A stretch of DNA of 64,000 bases from Micromonospora zamorensis (GTDB lineage: Bacteria; Actinomycetota; Actinomycetes; Mycobacteriales; Micromonosporaceae): positions 2,666,001 through 2,730,000 of the forward strand of contig NZ_LT607755.1 in assembly GCF_900090275.1 (NCBI RefSeq), written 5' to 3'. The first letter of the stretch is position 1. The number at the start of each line of letters is the position of its first letter. Of this stretch, positions 29,925 through 38,505 are shown piece by piece. The position numbers were made by a program, and so were the translations under genes. The notes under the pieces are model-generated. The model was not told the DNA's origin. It saw only the letters and a list, made by a program, of their open reading frames with translations, and ran no database searches.

Positions 29925-30716
29925 TCAGCCCAGGACCAGGCCGGGGTCGGGCTCCGGGTCGGGGGTCGGGGCAGGGATCTTGTATTCCTCGGTGAGGGTC
30001 GTCATCGGGCCGGGCCAGGTGGCCTGGGCCACCTCGATCGGCTTGTGGTGCGTGTCGTACGCGACGTGCAGCAGGTGCAGCACCGGGGTGTCCGGCCGGA
30101 TCTGGAGCGTCTCGGCCTCCTCCCGGCTGGGCTGGCGGGCGCTGATCGTGTCGGTGGCGGAGACGTACCGCCGCCCGGTGGCTTCCTCCGCCTCCTGATA
30201 GAGGGGGCGGCCGAAGGCCTCGGTGCGCTCCAGCGAGGTGCCGGCGGTGTCGCGGGGCAGGAACCAGGACGCGCCGACCTCGACGGGGGAGTCGTCGGTG
30301 CGGACGAGGTGTCGCCGGCAGAGCAGGTTGGTGCCGTCGGGCACCCCGAACGCGTCGGCGACCTCGGCGGGGGCGGGGGAGTGGCCGACGGAGACGAGTT
30401 GTTGGCGGTACCGGGCGGCCAGGTCGGTGTGGTAGCCGCGGAAGCCGCCGTACCGCCCTCGGGAGAGTCGGTTGAGTCGGCGGCGGGTGCCCCGGACGTA
30501 CGTACCGGAGCCGGGTTTGGTGATCAGGATGCCCTCGACCCGCAGCTGGTCGACGGCGCGTTGCACGGTCTGCTTGGCGACGCCGAACATCTCGGCGATG
30601 GCCGGGATGGACGGCAGTCGCTCGCCGGGTCCCCAGTCGCCGCGGCGGACCTGGGCCTTGAGCTGCGTGGCAATCTGTCGGTGCGGGAACTCGGCGGCCC
30701 CGGGATTGATCTGCAT
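29925..30716 (-). CDS. GntR-family regulator (UTRA type)
   Basis: A 263-aa GntR/HutC regulator. Residues 1-75 are the winged helix (QIATQLKAQVRRGDW, GERLPSIPAIAEMFGVAKQTVQRAVDQL, ITKPGSGTYV). Residues about 95-250 are a UTRA ligand domain (ADAFGVPDGTNLLCRRHLV, ETLQIRPDTPVLHLLHVAYD). ATG 30716 follows a perfect AAGGAGG, so the longer frame from 30785 is rejected. A CTAGG-based palindrome lies just upstream, suggesting autoregulation. No transporter or enzyme target is adjacent. Confidence 0.85.
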   Translation of the reverse strand: MQINPGAAEFPHRQIATQLKAQVRRGDWGPGERLPSIPAIAEMFGVAKQTVQRAVDQLRVEGILITKPGSGTYVRGTRRRLNRLSRGRYGGFRGYHTDLAARYRQQLVSVGHSPAPAEVADAFGVPDGTNLLCRRHLVRTDDSPVEVGASWFLPRDTAGTSLERTEAFGRPLYQEAEEATGRRYVSATDTISARQPSREEAETLQIRPDTPVLHLLHVAYDTHHKPIEVAQATWPGPMTTLTEEYKIPAPTPDPEPDPGLVLG

Positions 30717-30736
30717 ACCCGCCTCCTTGATCACGT

Positions 30737-30758
30737 CTAGGTTCCTAGGATGCCCTAG
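30737..30758. promoter_or_regulatory. Probable GntR autoregulatory operator
   Basis: CTAGG-TT-CCTAG is a perfect dyad at 30737-30748, and the second arm also pairs with CCTAG at 30754-30758, giving two overlapping dyads 21-42 nt upstream of the gntR start codon. Confidence 0.55.
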
Positions 30759-30788
30759 CGGGTGTGACGGCGCCACCCCGGACACGCC

Positions 30789-30828
30789 AAAAAACGGGCC
30801 CTCGGACCAGAGAAGGTCCGAGGGCCCG
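30789..30828 (-). terminator. Rho-independent terminator of the PAC2 gene
   Basis: A perfect 14-bp stem (30795-30808 with 30815-30828) and 6-nt loop, followed on the minus strand by six T residues. Confidence 0.9.
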
Positions 30829-30842
30829 CAGTGAACAGTTGG

Positions 30843-31712
30843 CTACCAGGAGCCGGCGGTCGGGCCGGCTGAACCGCCCCGTCGGCGCAGGTACTTCTCG
30901 AACTCCTGGGCGATCTCGTCGCCGGTCAACGGGGTGATGCCCTCGTCGCCGACCCGTTCCTCCAGCTCACGGACGTATTCGCCCAGCTCGGCGTCCTGCT
31001 CGGCGGCGCTGCGCACCCGCTGCTCCCACTCGGCGGACTCCTCGGCCAGGTCGGCCATCGGCACCGGCAGGTCGACGACCTCCTCGACCCGGTGCAGCAG
31101 GGCGAGGGTGGCCTTGGGGCACGGCGGGTTGTTGGCGTAGTGCGGCACGTGCACCCAGAACGACACGGCGTCGACCTCGGCGCGGGTGCAGGCGTCGTGC
31201 AGCACACCGACGATGCCGGTCGGCCCGTCGTAGCGGGTGGGGGTGAGCTGGTAGCGCTCGGCGGCCTGCGCGTCGGACGCACTGCCGCTGATCGGCAGCG
31301 GCCGGGTGTAGGGAACATCGGCCAGCAGCGCGCCGAGCAGCACCACCCGTTCCACCTCGAGGCTGTGGCAGATCTCCAGCACCTGCTCGCAGAACGTCCG
31401 CCAGCGCATGCTCGGCTCGATGCCGCGGATCAGCACCACGTCGCGGTCGGTGCCCTCCGGGCTGGCCACCATGAACCGGGTCGTCGGCCACTCCACGCGG
31501 CGGGTCTCCCCGTCGGCCATGGTGATGGTGGGCCGGCTGACCTGGAAGTCGTAGAAGTCCTCCGGATCCAACTCGGCGATCTGCCGCGCGTTCCAGACCT
31601 GTTCCAGGTGCTCGACGGCCGCGGTGGACGCGTCGGCGGCATCGTTCCAGCCCTCGAAGGCGGCGATGGCCACCGGGGACCGCAGCACCGGCAGTCCGTC
31701 GAACTCGGTCAC
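30843..31712 (-). CDS. PAC2-family protein
   Basis: A 289-aa protein of the PAC2 (proteasome assembly chaperone 2-like) family common in actinobacteria. Seen: VAIAAFEGWNDAADAST near the N-terminus, RDVVLIRGIEPSMRWRTF, VVLLGALLADVPYTRPLPISG, GIVGVLHDACTRAEVD and SFWVHVPHYANNPPCPKA. The C-terminus is an acidic helix. In actinobacteria its role is not established; a chaperone or ATP-grasp-associated function has been suggested by homology only. GTG 31712 has GAGGTGA upstream. Its own strong terminator follows. Confidence 0.85.
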   Translation of the reverse strand: MTEFDGLPVLRSPVAIAAFEGWNDAADASTAAVEHLEQVWNARQIAELDPEDFYDFQVSRPTITMADGETRRVEWPTTRFMVASPEGTDRDVVLIRGIEPSMRWRTFCEQVLEICHSLEVERVVLLGALLADVPYTRPLPISGSASDAQAAERYQLTPTRYDGPTGIVGVLHDACTRAEVDAVSFWVHVPHYANNPPCPKATLALLHRVEEVVDLPVPMADLAEESAEWEQRVRSAAEQDAELGEYVRELEERVGDEGITPLTGDEIAQEFEKYLRRRGGSAGPTAGSW

Positions 31713-31962
31713 GCCGTCACCTCACCCTGCTCGTCGCGGTCGGCGCCGGGATCGCGCCCGGTCGTCATACCGTGTGGCACAGCGGCGTCCCTGTTGTCCT
31801 TCACGTCCGCCAGCCTACGTGCCGGGCAGGGATGCGGCCCGTCGGCCGCGCCGGTCCACCGGACCGACGACCGGTCATACACGAACGAACCAGACAGGGT
31901 GATCCCGCTGACACAATATGGGATCGGGTGCCGAGGGGCGCTGGGTGCGGTGGGGACGGCAC

Positions 31963-31968
31963 TAACCT
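31963..31968 (+). promoter_or_regulatory. -10 box of metH
   Basis: TAACCT, 6 nt before GTG 31975. The 262-bp region upstream shows no cobalamin riboswitch box. Confidence 0.5.
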
Positions 31969-31974
31969 GAACGG

Positions 31975-34900
31975 GTGCGGACTTCGTTGATGGATGTGCT
32001 GGCCGACCGGATTCTCATCGCCGACGGGGCGATGGGCACGATGCTGCAGGCCGCGGACCTCACGCTCGACGACTTCGACGGCCTCGAAGGGTGCAACGAG
32101 ATCCTCAACGTCACCCGGCCGGACGTGGTGCGTGGGGTGCACGACGCCTACCTGGCCGCCGGCGCGGACTGCGTGGAGACCAACACGTTCGGCGCCAACC
32201 TGGCCAACCTCGCCGAGTACGACATCCCGCAGCGCATCCGGGAGCTGTCCGAGGCGGGTGCCCGCATCGCCCGGGAGGCCGCCGACGCGGCCAGCACTCC
32301 GCAGCGGCCCCGGTTCGTGCTCGGGTCGATCGGGCCGGGCACCAAGCTGCCCACCCTCGGGCACGCCGCCTACGCGACCCTGCGCGACGCCTACCAGGAG
32401 AACGCCGCCGGCCTGATCGTCGGTGGCGCGGACGCGTTGATCATCGAAACCTGTCAGGACCTGCTCCAGGTCAAGGCGGCGGTGGTCGGGTCGAAGCGGG
32501 CGATGGCCGAGCTGGGCCAGTCGGTGCCGATCATCTGTCACGTGGCGGTGGAGACCACCGGCACGATGCTGGTGGGCAGCGAGATCGGTGCGGCCCTGGC
32601 GGCGATCGAGCCGCTCGGGGTGGACCTGATCGGGCTCAACTGCTCGACCGGCCCGGCGGAGATGAGCGAGCACCTGCGGTACCTGTCGCAGCACTCCCGC
32701 ATCCCGCTGTCGGTGATGCCGAACGCCGGCCTGCCGGTGTTGACCGCCGACGGGGCGTACTTCCCGCTGACTCCCGTGGAGCTGGCCGAGGCCCTGGAGC
32801 GGTTCATCACCGAGTACGGCGTGGGGCTGGTCGGCGGCTGCTGCGGCACCACCCCGGAGCACATCCGGGTGCTGTCCGAGCGGTTGCACGGCGTCACCGC
32901 CCCGGCCCGTGAGCCCCGGCACGAGGCGGGTGTCTCCTCGGTCTACCACCCGGTGCCGTTCGCCCAGGACGCGTCGGTGCTGATGGTGGGGGAGCGGACC
33001 AACGCCAACGGTTCCAAGGCGTTCCGGGATGCGATGCTCGCCGGCGACTGGCGGGCCTGTGTGGAGATCGCCCGCAGTCAGGCCCGCGACGGCTCGCACC
33101 TGCTCGACCTGTGCGTGGACTACGTTGGCCGCGACGGCACGCAGGACATGCGCGAGTTGGCCGGCCGGTTCGCCACCGCGTCGACGCTCCCGATCATGTT
33201 GGACTCCACCGAGCCGAACGTGGTGGAGGCCGGTCTGGAGATGCTCGGCGGCCGGTGCGTGGTCAACTCGGTGAACTTCGAGGACGGCGACGGTCCCGAC
33301 TCCCGGTACGCGCGGGTGATGCCGATCGTCCGCGAGCACGGCGCCGCAGTGGTGGCGCTGCTCATCGACGAGGAGGGGCAGGCGCGTACCCAGGAGTGGA
33401 AGGTCCGGGTCGCGGCGCGGCTGATCGACGACCTGACCGGCCGGTGGGGCCTGGACCGCTCCGACATCCTGATCGACGCGCTGACCTTCCCGATCGCCAC
33501 CGGCCAGGAGGAGACCCGCCGCGACGGCATCGAGACGATCGAGGCGATCCGGGAGATCACCCGCCGCTACCCGGGCGTCAACTTCACGCTGGGCATCTCG
33601 AACATCTCCTTCGGGCTCAACCCGGCCGCCCGGCAGGTGCTCAACTCGGTGTTCCTGCACGAGTGCGTGCAGGCCGGGCTGACGTCGGCGATCGTGCACG
33701 CCAGCAAGATCCTGCCGATGTCGAAGATCCCCGAGGAGCAGCGCGAGGTCGCCCTGGACCTGGTCTACGACCGGCGCCGCGAGGGGTACGACCCGGTGCA
33801 GCGTTTCCTGGAGCTGTTCGAGGGTGTCGACGTGACCAGCGCCCGGGCCAGCCGGGCGCAGGAGTTGGCGGCGCTGCCGCTGGACGAGCGGCTCAAGCGG
33901 CGGATCATCGACGGTGAGCGCAACGGCCTGGAGGCCGACCTGGACGAGGCGATGGCCGGCGGCCGGTCCCCGCTGTCGATCATCAACGACATCCTGCTGG
34001 ACGGTATGAAGGTGGTCGGTGAGCTGTTCGGCTCCGGCCAGATGCAGCTCCCGTTCGTGCTCCAGTCCGCCGAGGTGATGAAGACCGCGGTGGCCTACCT
34101 GGAGCCGCACATGGAGACCGTCGAGGACGGCGGCAAGGGCCGCATCGTGCTCGCCACCGTGCGTGGCGACGTGCACGACATCGGTAAGAACCTGGTCGAC
34201 ATCATCCTGTCGAACAACGGCTACGAGGTGGTGAACATCGGCATCAAGCAGCCGATCAGCGCCATCCTGGACGCCGCCGAGCAGCACCGCGCCGACGCCA
34301 TCGGCATGTCCGGGCTGCTGGTCAAGAGCACCGTCATCATGAAGGAAAACCTCGCCGAGATGGCCACGCGCGGGGTCGCGGAGCGCTGGCCCGTCCTGCT
34401 GGGTGGGGCGGCGCTGACCCGCGCGTACGTCGAGGACGACCTGCGGTCGATGTTCCCCGGGCAGGTGCACTACGCCCGGGACGCCTTCGAGGGGTTGTCC
34501 CTGATGGACAAGGTGATGACCGCCAAGCGTGGCGGCGCGCCGGTGATCGACCCGGAGCGGGAAGCGGCGCTCGCGGCGCGGCGGGCCCGCCGGGAACGGC
34601 AACGGTCCATGGTCAGCGAGTCCCTGCCGGAGCTGCACGACTCCTCGACCCGCTCCGACGTGGCAGTGGACGTGGCCGTGCCCACCCCGCCGTTCTTCGG
34701 CACCCGGGTGATCAAGGGCGTTCCGATGGCCGACTACGCGGCGCTGCTCGACGAGCGGGCCACCTTCCGTGGGCAGTGGGGGCTGAACGGCGCCCGAGGC
34801 GGCAACGGTCCGTCCTATGACGAGCTGGTGGAGACCGAGGGCCGGCCGCGTCTGCGTTACTGGCTGGACCGGTTGATCGCCGACCAGGTGCTGGAGGCAG

Positions 34901-35490
34901 CCGTGGTGTACGGCTACTTCCCCGCGTACTCCGAAGGCAATGACCTGGTGGTGCTCGACGAGAACGGGCACGCGGAGCGCGCCCGGTTCTCGTTTCCCCG
35001 CCAGCGCCAGGAGCGGCGGCTCTGCCTGGCGGACTTCTTCAAGCCCAAGGGCGACCAGCTCGATGTGGTCGCGTTGCAACTGGTCACCGTGGGCCAGCCG
35101 GTCAGCGAGTACGCGGCGAAGCTGTTCGCCCGCAACGAGTACCGCGACTACCTGGAGGTGCACGGCCTGTCCGTGCAGCTCACCGAGGCGCTCGCGGAGT
35201 ACTGGCACCGGCGCATCCGGGCGGAGCTGACCCTGCCCGACGGCCGTCCGCTGGGCCACGACGACCCGACGGACCTGGCCGGTCTGCTGCGCAACGACTA
35301 CCGGGGCTGCCGGTACGCGTTCGGCTACCCGGCCTGCCCTGACCTGGAGGACCGGGCGAAGATCGTGGACCTGCTCGGATCGGAGCGGATCGGGGTCGAG
35401 TTGTCCGAGGAGTTCCAGCTGATGCCGGAGCAGGCCACCGACGCGATCGTGGTCCACCACCCGGAGGCCAGCTACTTCAACGCCAAGTGA
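31975..35490 (+). CDS. metH: Cobalamin-dependent methionine synthase
   Basis: A 1171-aa MetH that transfers methyl from 5-methyl-THF via cobalamin to homocysteine. Domains: homocysteine-binding barrel with zinc Cys in GLNCSTGP (near 222) and GGCCGTTPEH (near 288); pterin-binding barrel about 330-610 (VGERTNANGSKAF, DGSHLLDLCVDYVGRDG, LDSTEPNVVEAGL); cap and B12 domain with DVHDIGKNL near 732 and SGLLVKS; reactivation AdoMet domain about 890-1171 ending with GYPACPDLEDRAKI and PEASYFNAK. GTG 31975 has no ribosome binding site and fits a leaderless start. Downstream begins a gene-poor accessory stretch. Confidence 0.96.
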   Translation: MRTSLMDVLADRILIADGAMGTMLQAADLTLDDFDGLEGCNEILNVTRPDVVRGVHDAYLAAGADCVETNTFGANLANLAEYDIPQRIRELSEAGARIAREAADAASTPQRPRFVLGSIGPGTKLPTLGHAAYATLRDAYQENAAGLIVGGADALIIETCQDLLQVKAAVVGSKRAMAELGQSVPIICHVAVETTGTMLVGSEIGAALAAIEPLGVDLIGLNCSTGPAEMSEHLRYLSQHSRIPLSVMPNAGLPVLTADGAYFPLTPVELAEALERFITEYGVGLVGGCCGTTPEHIRVLSERLHGVTAPAREPRHEAGVSSVYHPVPFAQDASVLMVGERTNANGSKAFRDAMLAGDWRACVEIARSQARDGSHLLDLCVDYVGRDGTQDMRELAGRFATASTLPIMLDSTEPNVVEAGLEMLGGRCVVNSVNFEDGDGPDSRYARVMPIVREHGAAVVALLIDEEGQARTQEWKVRVAARLIDDLTGRWGLDRSDILIDALTFPIATGQEETRRDGIETIEAIREITRRYPGVNFTLGISNISFGLNPAARQVLNSVFLHECVQAGLTSAIVHASKILPMSKIPEEQREVALDLVYDRRREGYDPVQRFLELFEGVDVTSARASRAQELAALPLDERLKRRIIDGERNGLEADLDEAMAGGRSPLSIINDILLDGMKVVGELFGSGQMQLPFVLQSAEVMKTAVAYLEPHMETVEDGGKGRIVLATVRGDVHDIGKNLVDIILSNNGYEVVNIGIKQPISAILDAAEQHRADAIGMSGLLVKSTVIMKENLAEMATRGVAERWPVLLGGAALTRAYVEDDLRSMFPGQVHYARDAFEGLSLMDKVMTAKRGGAPVIDPEREAALAARRARRERQRSMVSESLPELHDSSTRSDVAVDVAVPTPPFFGTRVIKGVPMADYAALLDERATFRGQWGLNGARGGNGPSYDELVETEGRPRLRYWLDRLIADQVLEAAVVYGYFPAYSEGNDLVVLDENGHAERARFSFPRQRQERRLCLADFFKPKGDQLDVVALQLVTVGQPVSEYAAKLFARNEYRDYLEVHGLSVQLTEALAEYWHRRIRAELTLPDGRPLGHDDPTDLAGLLRNDYRGCRYAFGYPACPDLEDRAKIVDLLGSERIGVELSEEFQLMPEQATDAIVVHHPEASYFNAK

Positions 35491-36030
35491 CGGGCGCAAG
35501 GTCGCTGACCTGCAATTACGGTCGTCCCGAGGGCCCTCGAACCATGATCACGCCGTCTCCAGGCCGTCAACGGCTTCCGGGACGTCCTCGGCGGCCTGGT
35601 CCTCACCGAAGGGCGCATCAATGCCCGGCGCGTGAGGCCCTCCCTGGTAGGGAGGAGACGTCGCTACTACTACACGTGGCCCCCGAGCTGATCCGAGCAG
35701 GCAATGAAACCGCGGACTGGACGGCCGACCAGCGGCCGCACCTGCTCACGCTCGGAATGACTGCCTACACCACCAGCGACGTCATCGGCCGACCCCTCGC
35801 TCGGCACCGCCGAGAACGGCAAAGCTCCTCTAGACAGCCTCACCCGATCGTTTGGCGAACATCAGGTGGAGCCTTGGCCTCTGACCGGGCCGGCCGGACT
35901 GCCGGCGATGTCGGGTCTCAGGATGTAGGTGACAGACCAGTCTCGGGACGTGGGTGACACGTGCGGCCAGCTCTGGCAGTCGGTCATTGTTGTCGTGCGG
36001 GCACCTGACGCCGTCGGTCTGCGCCCAGCA
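35491..36030. other. Gene-poor stretch after metH
   Basis: 540 bp without a convincing gene. It contains a short CCTCCC-TGGTA-GGGAGG hairpin near 35641-35657, fragments that look coding in changing frames (for example an open stretch around 35530-35640), and the IS-end-like repeats at 35915-35959. The pattern suggests decayed mobile DNA. Confidence 0.5.
35915..35959 (-). repeat. Tandem repeats resembling an IS481-type element end
   Basis: Two 20-nt units (35915-35934 and 35940-35959) with 17/20 identity and a 25-nt period. On the minus strand each reads TGTCACC-A-TCC-GAGAC. Such paired units are, from memory, seen upstream of IS481-family transposases in actinomycetes. No transposase is next to them, so this would be a remnant. 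Confidence 0.5.
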
Positions 36031-36441
36031 CTAGCGGTGCTGGTCAACGGCCCATAGAAGATCGGTGATGGCAAACCCCGGTAGCTCGAGTTCAGCTGCC
36101 GGGGTGACTTGGAACGTCCCACCCAACGCCTCCGGTGTCCAACCAGCGCTCAGCCCGTAACAGACAAGAATGCGTACGTCCGCAGCTGTCGGGAACGGAT
36201 ACGTTTCCCCACTGCCGTGCACGTCGGTCTCGACGTACGGATAGCCAGAGGCAACGGTGGGTGCTGAGGAGGGCAGCTCGGTCAGGTCGACCTGTAGGAC
36301 GTGACCGTTTTTTCCTGCACCCCACACGCGGAGCCTTATGCAGCGGTGCAGACGACCGTCCGGGTCAGATGCGGATCGGATGTCGGCCTTCCAGGTGAAC
36401 CTCCGGCCGTCGATGTGTAGCTTGCGTAGCCTCGACCTCAT
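36031..36441 (-). CDS. Conserved-looking hypothetical protein
   Basis: A 136-aa soluble protein. It begins with a basic strand RLRKLHIDGRRFTWKADI, then CIRLRVWGAGKNGHVLQVDL, and a helical C-terminal part (PTAADVRILVCYGLSAGWTPEALGGTF). It resembles a family of short actinobacterial hypothetical proteins with the same RLRVWGAGKN core that I cannot name. Beta-rich start and helix end would suit an immunity-type fold, but no toxin partner is adjacent. ATG 36441 is preceded by a weak GGGCGG. Confidence 0.6.
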   Translation of the reverse strand: MRSRLRKLHIDGRRFTWKADIRSASDPDGRLHRCIRLRVWGAGKNGHVLQVDLTELPSSAPTVASGYPYVETDVHGSGETYPFPTAADVRILVCYGLSAGWTPEALGGTFQVTPAAELELPGFAITDLLWAVDQHR

Positions 36442-36732
36442 CCGCCCATGCTTCCAGCCAGGCGATCACTGCAATGCCCTCACCCCGATGACCGGCTGTC
36501 GCCTAGCAGTCCTGCAGGACGCGCTCCACGTCCGCGCCTGCATGGATGACCCACTGCGTCGGCGCGAAGTTCCTCGGGAAGGTGGTGCCGCTGCCCTTCG
36601 TGGGCGAGCAGGGTGGCACAGCCAGGTGGGAGCACAGCCGCATCCGCGAGCCCGATGAACCGGACGAGCATGTCGAGACCGCGGGCGCACGGCCGCCACC
36701 TCGGCGCTAGTCAGATCGACAGGGGTCATGTC

Positions 36733-36738
36733 TATAAT
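36733..36738 (+). promoter_or_regulatory. Consensus -10 box of the secreted-protein gene
   Basis: Perfect TATAAT, 7 nt before ATG 36746, with no ribosome binding site between. The stretch 36442-36732 upstream holds no gene that I can support. Confidence 0.6.
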
Positions 36739-36745
36739 CCTCGCC

Positions 36746-37174
36746 ATGAAAAAGTTGAAAATTGCTAGTGGGGTTGGCGCCGCGCTCGCCACGGTTCTCC
36801 TCGTCGGAGGGATGGCGACCCCGGCGCACGCGGCGACTGGACCGGAAATCTGCGGCGGCTCGGAGTACATGCGCATTAAGGCGCACGAATTCCCCAACGG
36901 CCGTCTCGTGGTTTCGAAGCACCGGAACAGTAACACCATGTGTGCCGTGACGTTCAATACCACCGGCACGACGAAATACACCAGAGCGACGCTCGTCAGG
37001 GTGCCCGCAGGCGGCGGGGTGACGTACGGATCGAAGGAGGATGCGAACCAATACAGCCAGTACGCCGGGCCGATCTACCTCGCGAACCAGTACCCGAACA
37101 ACGACTTCTACGCCGAAGGCCAGGTCGGCGGCAACAGCGTTCAGCTCTACTGCACGCTCACATACTGCGGCTAG
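36746..37174 (+). CDS. Small secreted protein, SapA-like
   Basis: A 142-aa exported protein. Residues 1-29 form a classical Sec signal peptide (MKKLKIASGVGAALA, cleavage after PAHA). The mature 113 aa have four Cys, likely two disulfides (EICGG, TMCAVTF, YCTLTYCG), and a SYAGPVY-like motif (here QYAGPIYLANQY) typical of the spore-associated protein A (SapA) family of streptomycetes. No enzymatic motif. Codon use is less GC-rich than in neighbouring genes, hinting at recent arrival. The leaderless-type promoter has a perfect TATAAT. SapA-like identity is from memory of the family. Confidence 0.65.
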   Translation: MKKLKIASGVGAALATVLLVGGMATPAHAATGPEICGGSEYMRIKAHEFPNGRLVVSKHRNSNTMCAVTFNTTGTTKYTRATLVRVPAGGGVTYGSKEDANQYSQYAGPIYLANQYPNNDFYAEGQVGGNSVQLYCTLTYCG

Positions 37175-37253
37175 TTCTAGGACACCATGAGGAGTCCTCA
37201 CCGGCACGACGAGCTGGTGATGCAGTAGCAGGCGTACCGGGCCGCGATGAAGA

Positions 37254-37287
37254 GGCCGACCGTCGTCGAAGGTTGAGACGGTCGGCC
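37254..37287 (+). terminator. Terminator hairpin after the secreted-protein gene
   Basis: A perfect 11-bp stem GGCCGACCGTC with its complement and a 12-nt loop, 80 nt after the stop. Confidence 0.5.
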
Positions 37288-37952
37288 GCCTGGTCGTCAA
37301 CTCAGTCCTTGGGCTTCCACCAAGCCGCGAGCAGCCCAACAACGGCGATGTGCCGAGTGGAGCAATTTTCCCTACAGAATCGAACGGCGCGTAGCCGACG
37401 ATGCGAAAACCCGCAAGGCGCTCGCCGAACTCGGGTACGACATTACTGACCGATTAGCCTACTACTCAGGCTGGGGTTAGCGCGGACAGTCCAGAGATGG
37501 GAAAATTCTAATTTCGTCTCGTGACCCGGCTTAGGGGGATGTGGCCCAGCATGCTCGCTATGCCTGGAACCAGCCACCTCTGCTAACTGGTCAGGTATAG
37601 ATAGGTTTGGCCGGCGTCGACACCTGGTTGGAGGGCCACTGCTAAGACGCCTTCTTCAAGCATTCGTGGAACGATCAAGCGATGGACGTGGCGTAAGACC
37701 GTTCCCAGGTCAGGCTATGTACCTCGCCGGGCGCGCCACTCCCCTCCCTGAACCGTCTGCGGCAGTGGAGGCAGTGGCACTCAGGAGGGGGAGCCGTCCT
37801 GCCGATGGACGTACCGCCCGTAACGATCAGGGCGTCTCCGGGCCGCTCACGATCAATACAACGCCAAGTGGCGGGCGGCTGAGATCTGTTGGTGTGAACG
37901 AGTCCGAGACCGTGCCGGGGTTTCGTCGGCCTGGTTGCGGGCAGGCGCTGGC
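37288..37952. other. Gene-poor stretch with a possible gene remnant
   Basis: 665 bp without a convincing start-to-stop gene. One plus-strand frame ending at TAG 37478-37480 reads like a protein C-terminus (RRVADDAKTRKALAELGYD, then DRLAYYSGWG), but has no credible start. 37490-37665 is unusually AT-rich for this window and I see nothing in it. Confidence 0.4.
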
Positions 37953-38279
37953 GTGCGCATCAACGTGGAGGAGCCAAGGGCTGCCGAACGGTTCTGGGAA
38001 GGGCTGCGGGAGGTCGCTGCTGCCGCGGCCCGGCATCAGGACCCCGACCTGTACCACTCGATCGTCAAGATCGGCAGGGCGGCGCTGTCTCAGGGCGTCG
38101 AGTTGGTGCCGTCGAACGGGCTCTTCCTGGAATGCCCTGTGTGCGAGGTCTTGGCAGGTCAGCGGTGTGTCAACGTGCCCAGGCACCCTCTGCAGGACAA
38201 CGTTCTTCATGCGGAGCGGACGGAGTTGGCCGAGAAGGCGCTGAGGGGAGAAGTCCCCTTCCCCGATCCGCTTCGCTGA
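37953..38279 (+). CDS. Small protein with a zinc-knuckle-like motif
   Basis: A 108-aa soluble protein. The C-terminal half contains ECPVCEVLAGQRCVNVPRH followed by LHAERTELAEKAL, a C-x2-C-x6-C ... H-x3-R pattern seen in small actinobacterial zinc-finger proteins. The N-terminal half is helical. Family unknown. GTG 37953 is my choice; the frame could start at TTG 37935. Neither has a strong ribosome binding site, so the start is uncertain. Confidence 0.5.
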   Translation: MRINVEEPRAAERFWEGLREVAAAAARHQDPDLYHSIVKIGRAALSQGVELVPSNGLFLECPVCEVLAGQRCVNVPRHPLQDNVLHAERTELAEKALRGEVPFPDPLR

Positions 38280-38505
38280 CGTCTCCTGCCCGGACCCGCA
38301 GCGTGTCACGAGGACCGAGCTGCCACCGAGGCATGCTCGGCTCCTGCCGTGCAGCTCGCGGAGCGCTGCGGGCGGAGGCGGTTGACGGTTGGACGGCCGC
38401 CAGCGGATGATCCAGCGGTGTGTCGCTCGGCTCGGCGAGCCGGGACGCTGGCCTCAATGGACAACATGATCGCCGTCATGTGGTGGCTTCAGGAGAGCGG
38501 ATTCC

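Noticed and set aside
31713..31974. Cobalamin riboswitch upstream of metH
   Set aside because: No B12-box-like sequence is visible and the promoter appears leaderless, leaving no room for a riboswitch.
31801..35499. 1232-aa open frame antisense to metH
   Set aside because: Third-position GC shadow of metH; the sense strand is an obvious full-length MetH.
35487..35957. 156-aa frame directly after metH
   Set aside because: It overlaps the IS-end-like repeats, has mixed composition, no ribosome binding site and no family resemblance; treated as decayed DNA.
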